A stretch of 6,613 nucleotides of DNA, from positions 1 through 6,613 of the forward strand of contig JAUWMD010000149.1 in assembly GCA_030613345.1 (NCBI GenBank), written 5' to 3'. Position 1 is the first letter of the stretch; each line of letters starts with the position of its first letter. The DNA comes from Candidatus Krumholzibacteriota bacterium. GTDB taxonomy: Bacteria; Krumholzibacteriota; Krumholzibacteriia; Krumholzibacteriales; Krumholzibacteriaceae. Below, piece after piece: positions 1-6,371 of this stretch. Made by a program: the position numbers and the translations under genes. The notes beneath the pieces are model-generated. The model did no database searches. It had not been told where the DNA came from and saw only the letters and a list, made by a program, of their open reading frames with translations.

Positions 1-270
1 CCTGTTCCCATCACCGCCCGTGAACCTCATCAGAAGCCCGCCTCCGCCGAGGAACTCGGTGCCTGCGGCGCCCGGCCATCTCAGGCCGAGCTTGTGCCGG
101 CCCGCCTCGATTTCTTTGAAATATCCCCGGCCGTCGAGACAGATGGCGATCCGGCCGGCACCTGTGGCCGAAAGCGCCTCGTCTCCCGGCTCTTCGGCAC
201 GGCCCGGCGCGAGCGCTGCGAGCGCTGCGAGAATCACCGCGGCCATTGTGAACCTGTGTGCGCTTATCAC
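1..270 (-). CDS. Predicted exported protein of unknown function, 5' part only (90 codons, runs off the window)
   Basis: I do not recognise this protein family. The frame is open from a GTG at 270-268 to the window edge. The GTG overlaps the gyrA stop as GTGA, a typical translational-coupling arrangement, and an AAGG about six bases upstream could serve as ribosome binding site. Read from GTG, residues 1-25 look like a Sec signal peptide: a short N-region with His5 and Arg6, a hydrophobic Ala/Leu core at about 10-21, and a likely cleavage after GRA at 23-25, followed by an acidic mature start. An ATG at 246-244 is an alternative start but would leave the signal without its positive N-region. 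The mature part contains LDGRGYF near 45-51, a WPG at 65-67 and a glycine-rich GGGGLL at 75-80. This faintly recalls the start of large secreted proteins of FCB-group candidate phyla, which is inference only. Product, length and function cannot be settled from this fragment. Confidence 0.72.
   Translation of the reverse strand, partial: MISAHRFTMAAVILAALAALAPGRAEEPGDEALSATGAGRIAICLDGRGYFKEIEAGRHKLGLRWPGAAGTEFLGGGGLLMRFTGGDGNR
211..231. repeat. 9-bp tandem repeat in the signal-peptide core
   Basis: The unit GAGCGCTGC (plus strand) occurs at 211-219 and 220-228, with the first three bases of a third copy at 229-231. On the coding strand it encodes the repeated Ala-Ala-Leu of the hydrophobic signal-peptide core of the exported protein. 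The period is a multiple of three, so copy-number change would lengthen or shorten the core without a frameshift. It may simply reflect low-complexity Ala/Leu coding. Confidence 0.6.
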
Positions 271-2861
271 TTCCCGCCTTTTTTCTTTTTCGCAGCCTTC
301 GTTTCCGGCGCCGCCCCGGGCTCCTCTGTGATCTCTTCCGTCACCTCGCCGACAAATTCCTCGACAGCCCGCTCGACTACGGAATCCTCTCCCGGCTCCC
401 CTTCATCCCCTTCATCCCCTTCAAGGCCGTTCCCGTCCTTCTCTCCGGCGATAAGGGCCATGTCGACGAGAGAGTCTCCCTTTTTAAGGTTGATCACCTT
501 CACGCCCTGGCCGGCCCTTCCGATACAACGGATACCGCGCACCGGGCACCTTATGATCATCCCGTTGCGCGTTATCATCATGACCTCGTCGGTCTCTATG
601 ACCTCCCTCGCCGCCACCACGGGGCCGTTCCGGTCCTCGGTCGGGATGAGGACCACCCCCTGGCCGGCGCGGTGTTTGTTCCTGAATTCGCTCAGCTTCG
701 TGCGCTTTCCGAAGCCGTACTCTGTCACGGCGAGAATCGCCGAGTCGCGCTTGACGACGACCATCTCGACGACCCGGTCGTCGCCCTTGAGCTTCACGCC
801 CCTGACCCCCTGCGTTGCCCTCGCCGCGCCGCGCACTTCCTTCTCGTTGAAACGGTTCGCCTTGCCTTTCCTCATGGCGAGCATTATATCGTCGCCGCCC
901 GATGTCAGCTTGGCGGCGATCAGCCCGTCGTCCTCGAGCAGATTGATAGCGATGATGCCCCCGCGATGGATATTCGCGTATTTCGAGAGGTGCGTCTTCT
1001 TGACCAGGCCGTTCTTCGTCGCCATCATCAGGTAACAGTCCGCGTTGAAGTCGGGGATGGGGATGTGCGCCGCGATATTCTCCTCCCTCGACATCTCGAG
1101 GAGATTGACTATCGCCTTGCCCTTGGCGAGCCTTCCCCCCTGCGGTATCTCGTGGACCTTGACCCTGTAGCATCTGCCTGCGTCGGTGAAGAAGAGGATA
1201 TAGCTGTGCGTCGAGGCGATGAATATGTTCGCTACGAAATCCTCGTCCTTCATCCCGAGCCCGGTTATCCCCATACCACCCCTGCGCTGCCTGCGGTAGG
1301 TGCCGGTCTGGATCCTCTTGATGTAGCCGGTGTGGGTGATCGTGATGATCATGTCCTCCTCGGCTATCAGGTCCTCGAGCTCCAGCTCGCCCTCGGCGTC
1401 GACGATCTCGGTGCGCCTCTCGTCGCCGTACTTTTCGCGCACCTCGTCGAGCTCATCCGCTATCACCCCGAGCAGCCTCGTCCTGTTCTCGAGGATCGAG
1501 CGGAGGTACTCTATCTTCTGGATCAGCGCGAGATATTCGTCCTCGATCTTCTTGCGCTCGAGCCCGGTGAGCCTCTGCAGCTTCATATCGAGTATCGCCT
1601 GCGCCTGTATCTCGGAGAGCTTGAACTTCTTTATCAGCCCGTTGCGCGCCTCTTCTGGCGATGCGCTTTTCTTTATCAGCTGGACGATCGCGTCGATGTT
1701 GTCCAGCGCGATCTTGTATCCCTCGAGTATATGGGCTCTCTCCTCGGCCTTTCTCAGGTCATACTCGGTGCGGCGCCTGACGACATCCTCGCGGTGCTCG
1801 AGAAAGAGCTGCATCGTCCTCTTGAGGTTCATTACCTCGGGGCGCAGCTTGTTGAGGGAGAGCATGATCACGCCGAACGTCCCCTGGAGCTGCGTGTGCT
1901 TGAAGAGCTGGTTCATCACGACCTTCGGGTACGAATCCCTCTTCAGGTCGATGACAATGCGCATCCCGTCCTTGTCAGACTCGTCTCGGATATCCGCTAT
2001 TCCCGCGATTTTCCCGCCGCGTACAAGATCGGCTATCTTCGTGATGATCGACGCCTTGTTCGTCTGGAATGGGATCTCGGTGACTACGATACTCGATTTC
2101 CCCGATTTCTGCGTCTCGATGTTGGCGCGCGCCCTGACGGTTATCCTTCCCCTGCCCGTCTCGTACGCATCCCTGATGCCGGCTCGTCCGTAGATGATCC
2201 CGCCGGTCGGGAAATCGGGGCCGGTCACGATTCCGCTGAGCTCGGCGACCGACAGGTCGGGATTCTCGAGCAGCGCCTTGAGCCCGTCTATTATCTCGCC
2301 GCTGTTGTGCGGCGGGATGTTCGTCGCCATGCCGACCGCTATCCCTGAGGCACCGTTGAGCAGGAGATTGGGCACCTTCGACGGGAGAACGAGTGCCATC
2401 TGCCTTGTCTCGTCGTAGTTCGGTCCAAGCTCGACCGTTTCCTTGTCGAGGTCGACGAGGATGTCCTCGGCGAGCCGGGTCATGCGGACCTCGGTGTACC
2501 TCTCGGCCGCGGCCGGGTCGCCATCGATCGAGCCGAAGTTCCCCTGACCGTCGACGATCGGATATCGCATCGTGAAATCCTGAGCGAGCCGAACGGTGGC
2601 GTCGTAAACGGCCGTCGTGCCGTGGGGATGGTAGTTACCTGTAACGTCTCCGGTGAGCTTCGCCGATTTTCTGTACGGCCGGTTGTGCGCGAGGTTCAGA
2701 TCGTTCATCGCGAGGAGAATTCGCCTGTGAACGGGCTTGAGCCCGTCCCTCACGTCAGGCAGTGCGCGCGAGACGATGACGCTCATCGAGTAGTCGAGGT
2801 ACGAGCTTTTCATTTCGTCCTCGATGTATACAGGTATGACCCGCTGCCTGCTGATATCCAT
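267..2861 (-). CDS. gyrA: DNA gyrase subunit A
   Basis: GyrA carries the DNA cleavage-rejoining and DNA-wrapping parts of the cytoplasmic A2B2 gyrase, which introduces negative supercoils using ATP hydrolysed by GyrB. The 864-residue frame has the usual length. Residues 1-about 490 form the winged-helix, tower and coiled-coil breakage-reunion domain. The opening SSYLDYSMSVIVSRALPDVR is nearly invariant in the family. The active-site pair is Arg121-Tyr122 in AAERYTEVR, at the same numbers as E. coli. Residues about 500-805 form a six-bladed C-terminal pinwheel, with the GyrA box at 525-531 reading QRRGGMG rather than the usual QRRGG(K/R)G. The quinolone region reads HGTTAVYD at 80-87: Thr83 and Asp87 are family-typical, Thr82 is not the E. 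coli residue. Residues 809-864 form a long acidic tail ending in lysines. The ATG start is fixed by N-terminal homology and an AAGGAGG nine bases upstream. It follows gyrB by 68 bp and overlaps the next gene by four bases. The pinwheel and GyrA box favour gyrase over topoisomerase IV ParC. No intein is present. Confidence 0.98.
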   Translation of the reverse strand: MDISRQRVIPVYIEDEMKSSYLDYSMSVIVSRALPDVRDGLKPVHRRILLAMNDLNLAHNRPYRKSAKLTGDVTGNYHPHGTTAVYDATVRLAQDFTMRYPIVDGQGNFGSIDGDPAAAERYTEVRMTRLAEDILVDLDKETVELGPNYDETRQMALVLPSKVPNLLLNGASGIAVGMATNIPPHNSGEIIDGLKALLENPDLSVAELSGIVTGPDFPTGGIIYGRAGIRDAYETGRGRITVRARANIETQKSGKSSIVVTEIPFQTNKASIITKIADLVRGGKIAGIADIRDESDKDGMRIVIDLKRDSYPKVVMNQLFKHTQLQGTFGVIMLSLNKLRPEVMNLKRTMQLFLEHREDVVRRRTEYDLRKAEERAHILEGYKIALDNIDAIVQLIKKSASPEEARNGLIKKFKLSEIQAQAILDMKLQRLTGLERKKIEDEYLALIQKIEYLRSILENRTRLLGVIADELDEVREKYGDERRTEIVDAEGELELEDLIAEEDMIITITHTGYIKRIQTGTYRRQRRGGMGITGLGMKDEDFVANIFIASTHSYILFFTDAGRCYRVKVHEIPQGGRLAKGKAIVNLLEMSREENIAAHIPIPDFNADCYLMMATKNGLVKKTHLSKYANIHRGGIIAINLLEDDGLIAAKLTSGGDDIMLAMRKGKANRFNEKEVRGAARATQGVRGVKLKGDDRVVEMVVVKRDSAILAVTEYGFGKRTKLSEFRNKHRAGQGVVLIPTEDRNGPVVAAREVIETDEVMMITRNGMIIRCPVRGIRCIGRAGQGVKVINLKKGDSLVDMALIAGEKDGNGLEGDEGDEGEPGEDSVVERAVEEFVGEVTEEITEEPGAAPETKAAKKKKGGK
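398..424. repeat. 9-bp tandem repeat in the acidic tail of gyrA
   Basis: On the plus strand CCCCTTCAT occurs at 398-406 and 407-415, and 416-424 differs only in its last base (CCCCTTCAA). On the coding strand it yields the Glu-Gly-Asp-type acidic repeat at about residues 814-822 of GyrA. The three-multiple period keeps the frame. The position in a non-domain tail makes length variation tolerable. Confidence 0.8.
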
Positions 2862-2870
2862 CCGGTTGTT

Positions 2871-2877
2871 CCTCCTT
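2871..2877 (-). promoter_or_regulatory. Strong Shine-Dalgarno sequence of gyrA
   Basis: The coding strand reads AAGGAGG, a full match to the anti-Shine-Dalgarno core, nine bases before the gyrA ATG. It is the strongest ribosome binding site in the window. It allows gyrA to be translated independently of gyrB, whereas gyrB itself is coupled to the gene before it. Confidence 0.9.
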
Positions 2878-2912
2878 CACCGCCCGGTGATCGCGCTCCA
2901 CCCCGGGAGCGC
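2877..2912 (-). other. Two small hairpins in the gyrB-gyrA spacer
   Basis: The first hairpin pairs 2893-2899 (GCGCTCC) with 2906-2912 (GGAGCGC) around a six-base loop, a perfect seven-pair GC-rich stem. The second pairs 2877-2881 (TCACC) with 2886-2890 (GGTGA) around a four-base loop and touches the first base of the gyrA ribosome binding site. Neither is followed by a T-run on the coding strand, so they do not form an intrinsic terminator. They could affect mRNA processing, stability or initiation on gyrA. That role is inference and short GC-rich stems also arise by chance. Confidence 0.45.
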
Positions 2913-2929
2913 TCGTGAATTATTAATCT

Positions 2930-4846
2930 CTATACATCGAGGTTCCGCACCGCGAGCGCGTTTTCCTCGATGAATTTCTTTCTCGGCTCGACCTTGTCGC
3001 CCATCAGTATCGTGAAGATGCGATCGGCCTCGACGGCGTCCTCGAGTGTGACCTTGAGGATCGTCCTCCTCTCCGGATCCATCGTCGTCATCCAGAGCTG
3101 GTCGGGGTTCATCTCTCCGAGGCCCTTGTACCGCTGGAGGTAGACGCCCTTCGGGCCGCCCATCTCTTTTATGATCTTGTCCTTTTCTTTATCGTCGTAA
3201 GCGTATTTCTCGATCTTGCCCTTCTTCGCCCGGTAGAGCGGGGGCTGTGCGATGTAGATGCAGCCATCGCTGATCAGTTTCGGCATATAGCGGAAGAAGA
3301 GGGTGAGGATCAGGGTCCTGATGTGCGCGCCGTCTACGTCCGCATCGGTCATGATGATTATCTTCCTGTACCTCGCCTTCGATATGTCGAACTCCTCCTC
3401 GCCGATTCCCGTGCCGAGGGCGGTTATCAGTGTCCTGACCTCTTCGTTCGCGAGGATCTTGTCTATGCGTGCCTTCTCGACATTGAGGATCTTTCCCTTC
3501 AGCGGCAGGATCGCCTGGAAGCGCCTGTCCCTCCCCTGCTTCGCCGAGCCGCCCGCCGAGTCGCCCTCGACGAGATAGAGCTCGCACTGCTCGGGGTCTG
3601 TCATCGAGCAGTCTGCGAGCTTGCCCGGCAGTGCGCTCGACTCGAGCGCCGACTTCCTTCGCACCAGCTCCCTCGCCTTGCGCGCCGCATCGCGGGCACG
3701 GGCCGACTGCATCGACTTTTCAATTATTTTTTTCGCGACCGAGGGATTCTCCTCGAGGAACTCTCCAAGTTTCTGCCCGACCGCCGCCTGTACAAGCCCG
3801 CTCATCTCGCTGTTGCCGAGCTTCCCCTTCGTCTGCCCCTCGAACTGCGGTTCGGGGAGCTTGACGTTGACGACGGCCGTTATCCCCTCGCGTACATCGT
3901 CGCCCGCCAGTGTCGTATTCGTCTTGCTCTTCTTGAAGAGGTTGTTCTTCTGCGCGTAGTTGTTGAGTGTCCTCGTCAGCGCGCCCTTGAATCCGGTGAG
4001 ATGCGTTCCCCCGTCGACCGTGTTAATATTGTTGGCGAAGCAGAATATCTTCTCCCCGTACGACGTGTTGTACTGCATCGCCACCTCTATCTCGTACGGA
4101 TCTGTCCGGTCCACTATGTAGATCGGCTTCTTGTGGATCACATCCCTGTTCTCGTTGAGGAACTCCACGAATGAGATGATGCCACCGGAGTAGTTGAAGT
4201 CGTGGCTCTTCCCCGAGCGTTCGTCTTCGAAGACGAGGTTGACCCCCGCGTTGAGGAAAGCCAGCTCCCGGATGCGCAGCGACAGCGTGTCGAAGCTGTA
4301 CTCGCGGGTGCTGAAGATCTTGCTGTTCGGCATGAACCTGACAACGGTACCCGTGCGCTTCTTATTCCCGTCCTGCTCCTTCGACGTGAGTTTTGTCTTC
4401 GGCACGCCCTTCTCGTAACGCTGCGAGTAGACCTTGCCGTCGCGGAAGATCTCGACCTCGAGCCACTCCGAGAGGGCGTTGACCACAGAGACGCCGACGC
4501 CGTGCAGCCCGCCGGAGACCTTGTAGCTGTCGTGGGCGAACTTTCCTCCGGCGTGCAGGGTCGTCATGACGACCTCGACGGCCGGCTTCTTCTGGGTGGG
4601 GTGCATATCTACGGGTATCCCGCGTCCGTCGTCGGTCACGGTCACGTATCCATCCTTCGATATGACGATCCCTATCTTCGAGCAGTGCCCGGCCATCGCC
4701 TCGTCGATCGAGTTGTCGATGACCTCGTATATCATGTGGTGCAGGCCGTGGATATCGGTGCTTCCGATATACATCGCCGGCCGCTTGCGCACCGCGTCGA
4801 GACCCTTGAGGACCTGGATGCCTTTTGCAGTGTACTCCTTGCTCAT
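2930..4846 (-). CDS. gyrB: DNA gyrase subunit B
   Basis: GyrB supplies the ATPase and the TOPRIM part of the gyrase cleavage core. The 638-residue frame is the short form, without the roughly 165-residue insertion of proteobacterial GyrB. The GHKL ATPase domain (about 1-220) shows Glu41 and Asn45 in EVIDNSIDEA, Asp72 and Arg75 in DDGRGIP, and GGLHGVG at 112-118. The transducer domain (about 220-395) includes the QTK loop with Lys340. The TOPRIM domain shows EGDSAGGSAKQGRDR from Glu427 and DADVDGAHIR with Asp501 and Asp503, the metal-binding residues. The C-terminal part has QRYKGLGEMNPDQLW at 571-585. Arg135, equivalent to the coumarin-contacting Arg136 of E. coli, is kept. The ATG overlaps the stop of the DUF721 gene as ATGA, so translation is probably coupled; an AGGGTGA ten bases upstream may assist. 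All catalytic motifs are intact and there is no intein. Closely related ParE is less likely because gyrA with a GyrA-type box follows directly and recF precedes. Confidence 0.98.
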   Translation of the reverse strand: MSKEYTAKGIQVLKGLDAVRKRPAMYIGSTDIHGLHHMIYEVIDNSIDEAMAGHCSKIGIVISKDGYVTVTDDGRGIPVDMHPTQKKPAVEVVMTTLHAGGKFAHDSYKVSGGLHGVGVSVVNALSEWLEVEIFRDGKVYSQRYEKGVPKTKLTSKEQDGNKKRTGTVVRFMPNSKIFSTREYSFDTLSLRIRELAFLNAGVNLVFEDERSGKSHDFNYSGGIISFVEFLNENRDVIHKKPIYIVDRTDPYEIEVAMQYNTSYGEKIFCFANNINTVDGGTHLTGFKGALTRTLNNYAQKNNLFKKSKTNTTLAGDDVREGITAVVNVKLPEPQFEGQTKGKLGNSEMSGLVQAAVGQKLGEFLEENPSVAKKIIEKSMQSARARDAARKARELVRRKSALESSALPGKLADCSMTDPEQCELYLVEGDSAGGSAKQGRDRRFQAILPLKGKILNVEKARIDKILANEEVRTLITALGTGIGEEEFDISKARYRKIIIMTDADVDGAHIRTLILTLFFRYMPKLISDGCIYIAQPPLYRAKKGKIEKYAYDDKEKDKIIKEMGGPKGVYLQRYKGLGEMNPDQLWMTTMDPERRTILKVTLEDAVEADRIFTILMGDKVEPRKKFIEENALAVRNLDV

Positions 4847-5160
4847 TCCCCGTCTCTCACCCTTTCCATCCTGAGCCGGATCGTGGTCACTCCAAGACCC
4901 GGGAATCTATCGTTGATCTTTTCGATTATCCGTTTCTGATGAAACCTGATCTCCTGCATCCACGAGTTGTCCCTCACTTCGACGGTGAGAACACCGTCCC
5001 GTATCTCCAGAGGGCCGCTCTTTGCCGCGAGAAGATCGCCTACTATAAGAGGCCAGTCTTTTACCAGGCGCCCCTCGTCCATCCGGTCCTCGAGACCGAG
5101 GATCCTGAGTACCGCGGGGATGATATCTCCAACGCTTCCCGTTCCATTTCTTTCACGCAT
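4843..5160 (-). CDS. dciA: DUF721 / DciA-type replicative helicase-associated protein
   Basis: This 105-residue protein belongs to the DUF721 family. Its DciA members bind the DnaB replicative helicase and help load or operate it in bacteria lacking DnaC or DnaI loaders. The family pattern is clear: Trp36 in WPLIVG at 36-41, Leu-Ala at 44-45, Ser48-Gly49-Pro50, a short beta stretch GVLTVEVRDNSW at 56-67, then QEIRFHQKRIIEKIN at 69-83. This matches the KH-like fold expected for the domain. The protein is nearly all domain, with only a short N-terminal lead and none of the long extension of some DciA proteins. The frame stays open upstream through the spacer and into recF, but the ATG at 5160-5158 is the first credible start. 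It has a GGAG nine bases upstream and the preceding residues show no family similarity. It lies 80 bp after recF and overlaps gyrB by four bases. The same neighbourhood (recF, DUF721, gyrB, gyrA) is known in actinobacteria. The helicase role is inferred from family and context. Confidence 0.9.
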   Translation of the reverse strand: MRERNGTGSVGDIIPAVLRILGLEDRMDEGRLVKDWPLIVGDLLAAKSGPLEIRDGVLTVEVRDNSWMQEIRFHQKRIIEKINDRFPGLGVTTIRLRMERVRDGE

Positions 5161-5182
5161 TTCCCGCGGCTCCAGACGTTCT

Positions 5183-5196
5183 TTCGGTTCCCCGAA
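5183..5196. other. Small hairpin in the recF-dciA spacer
   Basis: TTCGG at 5183-5187 pairs with CCGAA at 5192-5196. On the mRNA strand the four-base loop reads GGAA, a GNRA-type tetraloop. It lies about 22 bases before the dciA start, upstream of its GGAG ribosome binding site. There is no T-run after it, so it is not an intrinsic terminator. It may be a fortuitous short stem. Confidence 0.35.
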
Positions 5197-5223
5197 TAGT
5201 ATGATGAAATCATGTGAAAACAA
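5196..5223 (-). promoter_or_regulatory. Weak candidate promoter for dciA-gyrB-gyrA
   Basis: On the coding strand TTGTTT (5223-5218) and TACTAT (5201-5196) are separated by 16 bases, matching the sigma-70 consensus hexamers at three and four of six positions. The surrounding spacer (about 5197-5240) is distinctly AT-rich against the GC-rich genes on both sides. This is the best internal promoter candidate in the window and would let the gyrase genes respond separately from dnaN-recF. The match is modest and the organism's promoter consensus is unknown. Confidence 0.3.
5201..5213. repeat. Perfect 5-bp inverted repeat (dyad) in the recF-dciA spacer
   Basis: ATGAT at 5201-5205 and ATCAT at 5209-5213 form a dyad around a three-base centre (GAA). 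It lies between the candidate -35 and -10 hexamers, touching the latter, where an operator would be expected. Alternatively it is a very short RNA hairpin or chance in an AT-rich stretch. Confidence 0.35.
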
Positions 5224-5240
5224 AGGGAAATCTGGTCTTT

Positions 5241-6365
5241 TCAGGACGCTTTTGAAGGGCTCTCGGTACCCCGGAAAACGCCGTTTTCGACCTCGTACGA
5301 GGCTGCCCCGGGAATGTCGCCGGGGAAGTCGTCCCCGCGGGGTGAAGTGATGAAGCTCTGGTACCTGTCGGAGAGCATGTTTCTCACCCCCGAGACCACT
5401 CCCGCATCGAGCTCGGAGAAGATATCGTCGAGCAGAACGACCGGCCTCTCCCCCCTGCGCGACATGATCACGTCGGCCTGGGCGAGCTTCAGCACGACGG
5501 CGAGCAGGCGCCTGCGCCCCTGCGAAGCGTATCTCCGGACTTCCTCCCCGTCTATCCTCATCATCACGTCGTCGTAGTGCGGCCCCGCCAGGGTGTATCC
5601 CCTCCTTTTCTCGCTCTCCCGTGCGGCGACCAGGGCCGCCCTGAGGGAATCCTCCCCGCCGGCTTCCGAATCGTACGAGCACCGGTACTCGAGCTCGAGT
5701 CCGTCATCGCGTCCGAGCACCTCGGCGAATATCTCCCTTGCACGCTCCACGATTACACCGAGCATCTCTATCCGCCCCCCCACTACTGCCGCTCCCTTCC
5801 CTGCGAGAGCCTCGTCCCACACCTCGAGCTGTGTCTCGTCCAGCATCCCTCCCGCGGCGGCAGACCTGAGCAGCGAGTTTCTCTGTTTCAGCACATGCCT
5901 GTATTCTTTCAGGTCGGCGAGAAATCCAGGCGAGACCTGTGCGGCGGTATAGTCGAGATACGTTCTTCTCACCGCCGGCGGTCCCGATGAGAGCTCGACG
6001 TCGCGCGGAGTAAATATGACGCTCGGCATAAACCCGATGATCTCCGAGATGCCCTTCATCTGCTTCCCGTTGACTGAAAGTCTCGTTCTTCCGCTTCTCT
6101 CCTGGCCCATCTCCAGGCGGAATCCAACCCCCGAATCGCTTCTTCCGATGAGCCTTAGAAAAAAGTGTTCACTCCCGAACCTGACCAGCTCGGGCGTGCG
6201 CCTAGTTCTGAACGAGCGTCCCAGCGAGAAGATATGGATCGCCTCGAGGAGGTTCGTCTTCCCCTGGGCGTTCCTGCCCGTGATGAAGTTGAACCCCTCG
6301 GAAAACTCCAGGGAGGCGTCCTTTATATTGCGATATGAATCAAGATGGAGGCTTTCGACTATCAA
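5241..6365 (-). CDS. recF: RecF recombination mediator ATPase
   Basis: RecF is an SMC-like ABC ATPase that, with RecO and RecR, helps place RecA on gapped DNA at stalled or damaged forks. The 374-residue length is normal. The family opening LHLDSYRNI leads to a Walker A motif GRNAQGKT at 30-37. Lobe II, the arm-like middle part, spans about 130-260 and includes LKQRNSLLR at 159-167. GPHYDD at 261-266 corresponds to a conserved RecF stretch. The ABC signature region reads ASQGRRR at 280-286, where many RecF proteins have SQGQQR. Walker B and D-loop are in VVLLDDIFSELD at 309-320, with Asp313-Asp314. The start codon is TTG: a stop codon lies three codons upstream in frame, no ATG or GTG gives a credible N-terminus, and a GGTGA sits six bases before the TTG. 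It follows dnaN by 27 bp, so co-transcription is expected. Identity is firm; the signature variation probably does not abolish ATP binding, since the Ser and Gly are retained. Confidence 0.97.
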   Translation of the reverse strand: MIVESLHLDSYRNIKDASLEFSEGFNFITGRNAQGKTNLLEAIHIFSLGRSFRTRRTPELVRFGSEHFFLRLIGRSDSGVGFRLEMGQERSGRTRLSVNGKQMKGISEIIGFMPSVIFTPRDVELSSGPPAVRRTYLDYTAAQVSPGFLADLKEYRHVLKQRNSLLRSAAAGGMLDETQLEVWDEALAGKGAAVVGGRIEMLGVIVERAREIFAEVLGRDDGLELEYRCSYDSEAGGEDSLRAALVAARESEKRRGYTLAGPHYDDVMMRIDGEEVRRYASQGRRRLLAVVLKLAQADVIMSRRGERPVVLLDDIFSELDAGVVSGVRNMLSDRYQSFITSPRGDDFPGDIPGAASYEVENGVFRGTESPSKAS

Positions 6366-6371
6366 GCCAAC

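Noticed and set aside
276..291. Plus-strand T-rich run as a terminator tail
   Set aside because: It is the complement of the lysine codons at the GyrA C-terminus and has no stem before it.
484..1173. A 229-codon minus-strand frame inside gyrA
   Set aside because: It is an out-of-frame reading of gyrA, rich in Arg and Gly, with no family similarity.
258..2348. A 696-codon open frame on the plus strand opposite gyrA
   Set aside because: It lies entirely antisense to a perfectly conserved gyrA, has no recognisable domain, and is the mirror expected from codon bias in a GC-rich gene. The other plus-strand frames opposite gyrA, gyrB and recF were rejected for the same reason.
2877..2912. Intrinsic terminator between gyrB and gyrA
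   Set aside because: The stems are real on paper but no T-run follows on either strand, and gyrA continues directly downstream.
2919..2925. TAATAAT just after gyrB as a -10 box for gyrA
   Set aside because: No acceptable -35 hexamer lies 16-18 bases upstream, where the sequence is the GC-rich end of gyrB.
267..4846. Intein in gyrB or gyrA
   Set aside because: Both proteins are of normal length and all motifs that commonly host inteins read through without insertion.
5161..5682. Upstream extension of the DUF721 frame into recF, giving a 279-codon frame
   Set aside because: The extra N-terminal part is Arg/Gly-rich out-of-frame reading of recF and of the spacer. The domain and a good ATG with GGAG begin at 5160.
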